A DNA stretch of 7,688 nucleotides from Deltaproteobacteria bacterium (lineage in GTDB: Bacteria > Desulfobacterota > BSN033 > UBA1163). Shown here in pieces: positions 1-4,794 of this stretch. Numbering within the stretch: the first letter of the stretch is position 1; each line of letters starts with the position of its first letter. The position numbers and the translations under genes were made by a program. The stretch spans positions 1 through 7,688 of the forward strand of contig VGSD01000125.1 of NCBI GenBank assembly GCA_016875155.1, read 5' to 3'. The notes under the pieces are model-generated. The model searched no databases, was not told where the DNA came from, and saw only the letters and a list, made by a program, of their open reading frames with translations.

Positions 1-879
1 GCGGAAGCGGATAAGAAGAGTTCCCTTAGAGGTCAAAGGGATGACTGTCTTGTTCAGGCACAGAGACATTGCCATGCGATCATCGGTTTTTAGAAGGACG
101 TCTTTCTTATCAAGAGACCGCATCAACGTTGCCAGGGCTAAGCTTGGATAAAATTTGCCTTGATGTTCAATGACGAGTGGGACACGTCTAAGAATACCAT
201 CTGGATCTGGCGAGACATTGAAAAAACCCGATGCCCCAGCAGCCTGAGAGAGCGTCTTCAGATTACAGGATACCCCTTGAGCCTTAATAAAAACATCCAG
301 GTTCTCTTCTTCTCTGACATGTCCAAGTCGGCTGATGGGTAATGGATGCAAGAGGCAGTTTTCCGAACCCGGACCTTCTTCAAAGAGGAATTGATAGCCT
401 AATACAGCCTTTCCTTTTGAAAGAGCATCGGCAAGCCTCCGGTCACTGTCCCTGAGGTCATGAGGGACCTCTTTGAATCCGAGTTCGATTCCAAAGTCAC
501 GGAAAAGTTCCTTCCGTATCATTTCAATTGAAGTTCTATCTTCTTCTGCGAACATCATATCCAGACCGATGCTCAAGGCCCCCAAGTCCTTCAGTTTGTC
601 TAATAGGATTGCAATCCGGTAACGAGGCCAGGGCCATTGACCATATTGTCCAAGGCTTTTTTCATCTATGTCGACGATGATAGGGACAGGCGAAGGTTGA
701 CCTGTGTTGACGGAGAGCATGACGTCGTAAACTCTGCTATGGAGGAAATCAGTCAGTGAAGGTTTGGCGAGGCTAACCAAAAAGAGAATAACTGAGAAGA
801 AGATCCCGGAGAGAATAATGCGCCGGTTGTTTCTCCGGTCTTTTGGGATGATCGGCTTTTTTATTTCCAAGTTCACCAT
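1..879 (-). CDS. CHASE2-domain membrane sensor protein, N-terminal part (gene runs off the left edge)
   Basis: The frame is open on the minus strand from an ATG at 879-877 to the window edge (293 codons), with an in-frame TGA at 882-880 just upstream, so no longer start is possible. A basic N-terminus is followed by one membrane helix (about residues 21-38), then an extracytoplasmic CHASE2 domain. Diagnostic stretches are VPIIVDIDEKSL (65-76), QWPWPR (81-86) and GLDMMFAEED (105-114); near the window edge IPLTSKGTLLIRF matches the usual CHASE2 end. In this family CHASE2 senses an unknown periplasmic signal, and C-terminal helices lead to an adenylate/guanylate cyclase, kinase or GGDEF output. 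Here the output lies outside the window, so the enzymatic class cannot be stated; a class III cyclase is my guess from common FecR/OmpA/CHASE2 neighbourhoods. No clear ribosome binding site precedes the ATG. It follows the OmpA gene after 164 bp. Confidence 0.85.
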   Translation of the reverse strand, partial: MVNLEIKKPIIPKDRRNNRRIILSGIFFSVILFLVSLAKPSLTDFLHSRVYDVMLSVNTGQPSPVPIIVDIDEKSLGQYGQWPWPRYRIAILLDKLKDLGALSIGLDMMFAEEDRTSIEMIRKELFRDFGIELGFKEVPHDLRDSDRRLADALSKGKAVLGYQFLFEEGPGSENCLLHPLPISRLGHVREEENLDVFIKAQGVSCNLKTLSQAAGASGFFNVSPDPDGILRRVPLVIEHQGKFYPSLALATLMRSLDKKDVLLKTDDRMAMSLCLNKTVIPLTSKGTLLIRFR

Positions 880-886
880 TCATTTA

Positions 887-955
887 TACTGACTAAAAGG
901 TTGAGAGCAACTTTTTTAATATAAACCCAATATTAATTTTGCTACCTACTGACTA
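887..955. repeat. 9-bp direct repeat and small inverted repeat upstream of the CHASE2 gene
   Basis: TACTGACTA occurs at 887-895 and again at 947-955, exactly 60 bp apart. Between the copies lies an inverted repeat, TTAATAT (916-922) and ATATTAA (930-936), with a 7-nt spacer. This sits directly upstream of the CHASE2 start (transcribed leftwards). It could be a regulator site or chance in AT-rich DNA; no promoter is convincing here. Confidence 0.3.
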
Positions 956-968
956 CCCCTCACCCTTC

Positions 969-993
969 CCCTCTCCCCTTCGAGGGGAGAGGG
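969..993. repeat. GC-rich hairpin repeat, copy 1
   Basis: CCCTCTCCCC (969-978) pairs perfectly with GGGGAGAGGG (984-993) around a 5-nt loop. It lies in the OmpA-CHASE2 gap, preceded by CCCCTCACCC and followed by a G run. The reverse complement of 4482-4523 has the same layout, so it is a dispersed intergenic repeat. It could attenuate transcription into the CHASE2 gene, but there is no clean T tract to call it a terminator. Confidence 0.6.
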
Positions 994-1043
994 AGGGGGG
1001 GACGATTTCAAAGATTTGTTGCGTTTGTATAAGTTAGCGTCAC

Positions 1044-1667
1044 TTATCTGATGATGACCTCGACTCTCCGGTTACGGGGTTCAGGGACATCATCTTTTGT
1101 GACCACCAATGGTCTTGATTTGCCATAATATGAAACAAACAAGGCACCTGATTTGATGCCATTGGAAACGAACAAATCTCGGATATAGTTTGCCCGTTTT
1201 AAGGAAAGTTCTTTGTTATAACCCTCTGTTCCCACAAGGTCGGTATGACCAACGACATAGACTTCATTTGATTTTCGGTTCTTAATATTGTTCAGTACTT
1301 CTGGGAACAGATTCCTGGACTCACGGGTGAGCCTAGTCGTATCATGCTCGAAGAAGAGAATGAATAAGAGAAATCGATTAGACGGGTCTGGTTGTGCTGA
1401 GAGGGCTGAGCCAAAGACCTCCTTGATCTCATTTTCATTTAAGGCACGGGGAGAGGTAGGTGTTTTATTGAGATATTCAACTTCGGTGGTGTCCCCAGAC
1501 TTATTGAGTATCTGAGAGCCTCCTTGGGCGGTCACCGTGACCGTTCCTACCTTGCCATCGGGATCAGGCAAGAGGACGATAATATCCCGTTTTACTCGTT
1601 GGGTAGCACACCCGGTTATAAGGCAGAAAAAGATCAGACCAACAATAAAAATGGGCCACTTTTTCAT
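1044..1667 (-). CDS. OmpA-family peptidoglycan-associated lipoprotein
   Basis: This is a 207-residue protein. Starting at the ATG at 1667 gives a textbook lipoprotein signal: MKK, a hydrophobic core, and the lipobox LITGC with the lipidated Cys at residue 20. A GTG at 1709, which overlaps the FecR stop, would add 14 polar residues before the signal and is less likely; an AGGAG lies 14 nt before the chosen ATG. The C-terminal half (about residues 100-207) is an OmpA/Pal peptidoglycan-binding domain with VVGHTD (Asp143), the LSLKRANYIRDLF helix and the terminal NRRVEVIIR with the conserved Arg pair. The region between lipid anchor and OmpA domain is unassigned. It probably tethers the outer membrane to the cell wall. 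It lies between the FecR and CHASE2 genes and is probably co-transcribed with them. Confidence 0.9.
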   Translation of the reverse strand: MKKWPIFIVGLIFFCLITGCATQRVKRDIIVLLPDPDGKVGTVTVTAQGGSQILNKSGDTTEVEYLNKTPTSPRALNENEIKEVFGSALSAQPDPSNRFLLFILFFEHDTTRLTRESRNLFPEVLNNIKNRKSNEVYVVGHTDLVGTEGYNKELSLKRANYIRDLFVSNGIKSGALFVSYYGKSRPLVVTKDDVPEPRNRRVEVIIR

Positions 1668-1705
1668 CTGTCTCGCTAAATCTCCTGATTTCGGGGTGAC
1701 TCGTT

Positions 1706-2176
1706 TCACTCCCCTTCAACTTTTATGACAAACCTCGTTCCTCTTATCCCGATAGAAGCTGTCGGGGTCTTAAAATAGGCTGCCTCAGGTGAGAGCCTTG
1801 AGATGAGCCCTGAAAGATAAGCAGCCGTTCCTTTCAGCATCCTGATCACAATCGAGAATTTTCCTTGCCTCGGGGCAAATACAAATTCGTCTATAGTCAA
1901 TAGGCTTCCGGGCCCCATTGACAAAAAAGTATCATCTGAAAATACAATGCCAATAGACCCGTTACGACCGGTCTGAAGAGTATCCTTCTCCAAAATTTCT
2001 AGACCGTTGATAGCCGGTATTGTTTTTCCTTGTCTAACTACTATTACACTGCCATTCACCTTCTTGACGGTTGCAACTGAAGTAGAGGCATAAGCAGGAA
2101 AAACCTCCCCACCTATGGAGAGGAGGAACAAAGTTACCAGGAAAAGAAGTAAGATTTTCGGGTAAGCGTATCTCAT
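1706..2176 (-). CDS. FecR-domain secreted protein
   Basis: This 156-residue protein has a signal peptide (residues 1-30, hydrophobic 8-22, probable cleavage after PAYA). It continues into a single FecR domain: a VNGSVIVVRQG strand near 40-50, DTLQTGRNGSIGIVFSDDTFLSMGPGS near 65-91 (quoted here only as the family's usual order), and the diagnostic TPTASIGIRGT at 137-147. Unlike classical FecR it has no N-terminal cytoplasmic anti-sigma region and no membrane anchor, so it belongs to the exported FecR-domain proteins of unknown ligand. With the OmpA lipoprotein and CHASE2 sensor downstream it probably forms an envelope-sensing unit; that is inference from context. The ORF ends at a TGA at 1708-1706. 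A GGAAAA about 6 nt before the ATG is a weak ribosome binding site. A candidate sigma-54 promoter lies just upstream. Confidence 0.88.
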   Translation of the reverse strand: MRYAYPKILLLFLVTLFLLSIGGEVFPAYASTSVATVKKVNGSVIVVRQGKTIPAINGLEILEKDTLQTGRNGSIGIVFSDDTFLSMGPGSLLTIDEFVFAPRQGKFSIVIRMLKGTAAYLSGLISRLSPEAAYFKTPTASIGIRGTRFVIKVEGE

Positions 2177-2200
2177 ATTCGTTTTCCAGATAGTTTTTAA

Positions 2201-2216
2201 GGCAAAAATTGGGCCA
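2201..2216 (-). promoter_or_regulatory. Candidate sigma-54 (-24/-12) promoter for the FecR-OmpA-CHASE2 genes
   Basis: On the minus strand the sequence is TGGCCCAATTTTTGCC. It has the invariant GG and GC of sigma-54 promoters exactly 12 nt apart and differs from TGGCACG-N4-TTGCA at three positions. Transcription would start near 2190, about 14 nt before the FecR ATG. Single-site matches of this kind also occur by chance. Confidence 0.4.
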
Positions 2217-2269
2217 AAATGGTTATTTTTAAAATATCAATGGAATCAATTTGTTATCGAAGAAAGGTT

Positions 2270-2281
2270 AAACTATAGTTT
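2270..2281. promoter_or_regulatory. 12-bp perfect palindrome upstream of the FecR gene
   Basis: AAACTATAGTTT is a perfect palindrome in the 187-bp gap between the acyl-CoA synthetase stop and the FecR start. It lies about 85 bp upstream of the start expected from the sigma-54-like promoter, a usual distance for an enhancer-binding activator. The surrounding DNA is AT-rich, so chance is possible. Confidence 0.3.
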
Positions 2282-2363
2282 TATTATGTTAGCAAAATTT
2301 GTTACGGATAGGACAATTTGGCACAAATTAAGGGGTAGGGATAGTTCGTTATGGGGATTGGTT

Positions 2364-3743
2364 TTATTTGAGTCTTTCAAAAAGACTGGCCATTACCCGG
2401 ACTGTGCGGTGGATTTCATGAAAGGTTGGCCAACCTTCTTCTTCAAGGGGCATTTGGGTGGCCTCCCGAATTTTTTCCGGTCCAACTAACCAGAAGAGGA
2501 TGGGTTTTCTCGGTCCTGTCACGCCTGACAACATTTCTTTTGCATCAAGAAGCCATATCCCGTGTCCGGCATAGTGATGAACAATGATTCCATCGACTCC
2601 AGGGTCATCATGGAGGGCTGAGATGGCCTGTTTGTAGGCGAGGGCAGGTCCATTCTTTTCAATTGCAGGCCAGTAGTCCACCGGATTGTTGATAGGCATC
2701 CAGTCAGGAGAGAGTTCTTCGAGTCGCCTCCGGGTTTGAGGGGTTAAGTGTGCCAGGGTCAGTCCATATTTCTCCATATGGTCTGTGGTGACAATCCCTG
2801 ATGCACCGCTATAAGTCAGGATAGCAATCCTTGGCTTTCCTGCAGGAGGTCGCTGAATATGGAAACCTTTTTCAAGTGTTCTGGCAATGTCCATCATTTC
2901 AAAAAAGTCATCAGCCTCAATGACACGGGCCTGCCTCAGAATTCCCTTTATCAAGTCATAATTACCAGCCAGGGATGCCGTGTGGCTGAAGGAAGCCTTT
3001 GCTCCAGAGGCTGTCTTGCCACCTTTGAGTACCACAATGGGTTTGCCCGATGAAGTTGCAAGTTGATAGAACCGGCGTCCATTGATGAGGGATTCAAGAT
3101 AAAGGCAGACGACTTTGGTGGCAGGATCATTGAGGAGATACTCCAGAAGTTCACTCTCACCCACATCGCACTTGTTGCCGATCGAACAGACCTTTGCCAG
3201 GCCAAGGATTTTGTTAGCCATAAGGGTGATGATGAACCCGCCGGATAAAAGCCCACTCTGGACTACAAGCGAGATATGACCCGGACGGATGGCCTCCCGC
3301 ATATCTTGGGGAATGACGAAAGAGAAGATGTAGGACTTTGAGGTGTCAATCAGACCCATACAGTTAGGTCCCCAAACCCGGATCCCTTTCTTTCTGGCAA
3401 TGGCAAGACACTGATCCTGAAGCGTTTTTCCCTCCGTGCCCACTTCGGCAAAGCCACCCGATTCGATGATGACCCCGCGGATACCTTTTGCCACACAGTC
3501 TTCCATAACTCCGGGGACAGCTTTGGCGGGAACAAAGATAATGCAGAGATCGAGAGGGCCAATAATCTCCGAAACCCGGGGATAGCATTTCAATCCAAGA
3601 ATCTCATCATATTTCGGGTTGACAGGATAGACGGGCCCTTTATAGCCAAGGGTGATATTGGTGAGCAGGTTCCTACCCCCGGTGTAAGGTTCGGGGGTGG
3701 CTCCTACCACAGCGATTCCATTGGGTTCGAAGAAGAAGTCCAT
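2364..3743 (-). CDS. ADP-forming acyl-CoA synthetase, alpha-type subunit
   Basis: The 459 residues match the length of a separate alpha subunit of NDP-forming acetyl/acyl-CoA synthetases, which convert acyl-CoA, ADP and phosphate to acid, CoA and ATP. An N-terminal CoA-binding Rossmann domain carries IAVVGATPEPYTGG (10-23), VYPVNPKY and RVWGPNCMGLID. The succinyl-CoA-synthetase-like part has the active-site signature SFSHTASLAGN; His254 should be the phosphorylated residue. A third region (about 303-459) contains AILTYSGASGIVTTD and NNPVDYWP. The ATP-grasp beta domain is absent and no beta gene lies next to it, so the partner must be elsewhere or the protein acts otherwise. The substrate cannot be told from sequence. 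It is divergent from the ygbA-like gene. No strong ribosome binding site is visible before the ATG. Confidence 0.9.
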   Translation of the reverse strand: MDFFFEPNGIAVVGATPEPYTGGRNLLTNITLGYKGPVYPVNPKYDEILGLKCYPRVSEIIGPLDLCIIFVPAKAVPGVMEDCVAKGIRGVIIESGGFAEVGTEGKTLQDQCLAIARKKGIRVWGPNCMGLIDTSKSYIFSFVIPQDMREAIRPGHISLVVQSGLLSGGFIITLMANKILGLAKVCSIGNKCDVGESELLEYLLNDPATKVVCLYLESLINGRRFYQLATSSGKPIVVLKGGKTASGAKASFSHTASLAGNYDLIKGILRQARVIEADDFFEMMDIARTLEKGFHIQRPPAGKPRIAILTYSGASGIVTTDHMEKYGLTLAHLTPQTRRRLEELSPDWMPINNPVDYWPAIEKNGPALAYKQAISALHDDPGVDGIIVHHYAGHGIWLLDAKEMLSGVTGPRKPILFWLVGPEKIREATQMPLEEEGWPTFHEIHRTVRVMASLFERLK

Positions 3744-3768
3744 TGAGGTTTTTTCTTAACTTATTCTA

Positions 3769-3810
3769 TTGACTTAGGTCAAGGAAAGATATCTAAGATG
3801 GTGCTATATT
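3769..3810 (+). promoter_or_regulatory. CRP/FNR-type box plus -10 element, promoter of the ygbA-like gene
   Basis: TTGACTTAGGTCAA (3769-3782) is a perfect inverted repeat of TTGAC with a 4-nt centre, the TTGAY-N4-RTCAA form used by FNR, DNR/NNR and HcpR-type regulators. After 22 nt comes TATATT (3805-3810). If transcription starts at A3817 the box is centred at -41.5, the class II activator position, and the leader to the chosen ATG is 29 nt. Which CRP/FNR-family protein binds cannot be told from the site. Confidence 0.65.
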
Positions 3811-3845
3811 GGTATTAAAGAGGGGGAATGATAGAGGAAAAGTAT

Positions 3846-4211
3846 ATGGCAAAAAAGGAGAAAATTTCAGACAAGGAGAAGGCGGACATCAGGACATTGA
3901 TGAGATTTGTCGAAATATTCTGCAGGGAGAATCACAATGGCATCAGGAGTCCGTTCTCTTTCCGGTTATATGATCTCAAGGAGATTGATAAGAAAGAGGT
4001 ATCCCTCTGTCCTGATTGCACAAAACTCCTCACTTATGGCCTAACCATGAGGCTGAAGTGCCCCCATGACCCCAAACCCATGTGTAAAAAATGCGAAACC
4101 CAGTGCTACAAAGGGGATTATAAAGAGAAAATTCGAGAGATTATGAAATTTTCAGGGATGCACATGATCAAACATGGCCGGGTGGATATGCTGTATCATT
4201 ATTTAAGATGA
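3846..4211 (+). CDS. ygbA: YgbA-type nitrosative-stress-associated protein (nitrous oxide-stimulated promoter family)
   Basis: The chosen ATG gives 121 residues and has AGAGGA 7 nt upstream; an in-frame ATG at 3828 has no well-placed site. The protein resembles E. coli YgbA: RFVEIFCRENH (20-30), CPDC (55-58), a Cys at 72, CKKCETQCY (80-88) and the basic helix EKIREIMKFSGMHMIKHG. The seven Cys (26, 55, 58, 72, 80, 83, 87) suggest metal or Fe-S binding. Family members are induced by nitric oxide (E. coli ygbA is under NsrR), but their biochemical role is not settled. Here the gene has its own CRP/FNR-type promoter and leads a cluster of hemerythrin, NifU and DUF1858 genes, which supports a role in nitrosative stress or repair. 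Family assignment is firm; function is inferred. Confidence 0.85.
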   Translation: MAKKEKISDKEKADIRTLMRFVEIFCRENHNGIRSPFSFRLYDLKEIDKKEVSLCPDCTKLLTYGLTMRLKCPHDPKPMCKKCETQCYKGDYKEKIREIMKFSGMHMIKHGRVDMLYHYLR

Positions 4212-4246
4212 AGATGGGGAGATAGGGAGATTGGGTGATGGGGAGA
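4212..4246. repeat. Purine-rich low-complexity spacer
   Basis: Directly after the ygbA-like stop come degenerate copies of a GATGGGGAGATAGGGAG-like unit, almost free of C. It separates the ygbA-like gene from the second CRP/FNR-type promoter. No terminator hairpin is evident. Confidence 0.4.
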
Positions 4247-4259
4247 AAATATTTGGGAA

Positions 4260-4301
4260 TTGATCTAAGTCAAGGTATTATCAGGTCAAATGATTTACTA
4301 T
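4260..4301 (+). promoter_or_regulatory. Second CRP/FNR-type box plus -10 element, promoter of the 4322-7433 operon
   Basis: TTGATCTAAGTCAA (4260-4273) matches TTGAY-N4-RTCAA. After 22 nt, the same gap as in the promoter at 3769, comes TACTAT (4296-4301). A start at A4308 puts the box centre at -41.5 and leaves 14 nt to the first ATG, with AGGAGAG at 4311-4317. The repeated geometry makes a shared activator likely. Confidence 0.65.
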
Positions 4302-4321
4302 TACATTAAAAGGAGAGTAAG

Positions 4322-4468
4322 ATGGCTGAAAAAAGTGGAAAGAAAGAACAGACATGTTTTTTATGCGGGAAGACAGAGCATCAGGGGGTGTTGCTACCCT
4401 GCCGAAAGGGTGGCGAGGATCTCTATGTATGTACCCGGTGTTTGCCCATGTTGATCCATGGTGGTTGA
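4322..4468 (+). CDS. 48-residue CxxC zinc-ribbon-like protein
   Basis: A short ORF of 48 codons begins 4 nt after a strong AGGAGAG and ends in TGA. The first ten residues are polar and lysine-rich; then come CFLCGK (Cys12, Cys15), a middle Cys27 in LLPCRKGG, and VCTRCLP (Cys37, Cys40), ending MLIHGG. Two CxxC pairs 21 residues apart form a four-Cys knuckle like the small zinc-binding domain of ClpX, but there is no AAA part. I do not recognise a named family. It is the first gene after the second CRP/FNR-type promoter and precedes the NifU-domain gene by 75 bp, so it probably belongs to the same nitrosative-stress/Fe-S operon. Zinc or Fe-S binding is inferred from the Cys spacing. Coding is supported by the ribosome binding site, the Cys pattern and the promoter placement. 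Confidence 0.75.
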   Translation: MAEKSGKKEQTCFLCGKTEHQGVLLPCRKGGEDLYVCTRCLPMLIHGG

Positions 4469-4481
4469 TTTAAAATTTTCC

Positions 4482-4523
4482 TCTTCCCCTCTCCCCAGTG
4501 GAGAGAGGGAGAGGGTGAGGGGG
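4482..4523. repeat. GC-rich hairpin repeat, copy 2 (inverted relative to 969-993)
   Basis: CCCCTCTCCCC (4487-4497) faces GGAGAGAGGGAGAGGGTGAGGGG, forming an imperfect hairpin around AGTG. Its reverse complement has the same layout as the repeat at 955-1000: CCCCTCACCC, a CT-rich arm, a short loop, GGGGAGAGG. It lies inside the operon, between the CxxC gene and the NifU-domain gene, and may act in mRNA stability or partial attenuation. Confidence 0.5.
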
Positions 4524-4543
4524 TAAAGAAAGGAGATGGAATT

Positions 4544-4762
4544 ATGAAGGAGAAAGTGGAAGCGGCTTTAAAACAAATTAGACCATTACTGCAGTCCGAT
4601 GGTGGAGACGTAGAACTGGTGGATGTCATTGATGGAGTCGTGAAGGTCAGATTGAAAGGTGCTTGCAGTGGGTGACCGGGGGCACAGATGACTTTGACCC
4701 GTGGGGTCGAGGCAACGATCAAGAGAGCCGTACCAGAAATTAAAAGAGTGGAAGCTGTTTAA
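4544..4762 (+). CDS. NifU-like C-terminal domain protein, probable selenoprotein (CxxU)
   Basis: Reading through one in-frame TGA at 4673-4675 gives a 72-residue protein that is a complete minimal NifU C-terminal (Nfu) domain. Residues 1-43 contain ALKQIRPLLQSDGGDVELVD and KVRLKGACSG; residues 45-72 continue PGAQMTLTRGVEATIKR and then AVPEIKRVEAV, ending at TAA. Family members read GACxxCPxxxMTL here, so the TGA (codon 44) falls exactly on the second Cys of the CxxC that bridges a 4Fe-4S cluster between two subunits. Selenocysteine gives a CxxU motif. Both sides of the TGA are fully conserved with no frameshift, and a SECIS-like hairpin follows. TGA is a normal stop in neighbouring genes, which argues against an altered code. 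AGGAG lies 8 nt before the ATG. The context suggests Fe-S scaffolding or repair. Alternatives are a sequencing error or recent nonsense mutation. Confidence 0.78.
4692..4712 (+). promoter_or_regulatory. Candidate bacterial SECIS hairpin after the in-frame UGA
   Basis: In the mRNA, 4692-4700 (CUUUGACCC) pairs with 4704-4712 (GGGUCGAGG): nine pairs including two G-U, closed by the triloop GUG (4701-4703). The loop G is 26 nt after the UGA at 4673-4675; bacterial SECIS elements lie inside the coding region just after the UGA with a G at the start of a small apical loop. Spacing and loop fit, but no folding or covariation test was possible. Confidence 0.6.
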
Positions 4763-4794
4763 AAAATTGATGGATCAGAAAAGGTGAGGGATAT

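Noticed and set aside
969..1000. Rho-independent terminator after the OmpA gene
   Set aside because: The stem is strong but is followed by pyrimidine-mixed sequence rather than a T tract on the minus strand, and the same hairpin recurs inside the other operon, so it is treated as a dispersed repeat.
2286..2489. 67-residue plus-strand frame between the FecR and acyl-CoA synthetase genes
   Set aside because: It overlaps the 3' end of the synthetase gene antisense, with no ribosome binding site and no recognisable motif.
3734..3782. The box at 3769-3782 as an activator site for the leftward acyl-CoA synthetase gene
   Set aside because: Class II spacing would put the start at about 3734, inside the coding region. 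Repression of that gene is possible but has no direct support.
4673..4675. TGA as a true stop, making the NifU gene a pseudogene or two short genes
   Set aside because: Both sides are conserved NifU sequence in the same frame, the TGA falls precisely on a functional Cys, and a SECIS-like hairpin follows. A point error remains possible and is stated as the alternative.
4673..4675. Altered genetic code in which TGA is a sense codon
   Set aside because: TGA ends the FecR (1708-1706), ygbA-like (4209-4211), 48-residue (4466-4468), hemerythrin (5590-5592) and CPGSR (6057-6059) genes at sensible places.
4423..4722. 99-residue minus-strand frame opposite the CxxC and NifU genes
   Set aside because: It is Ser/Pro/Thr-rich and antisense to two well-supported genes and a repeat; no ribosome binding site or family resemblance.
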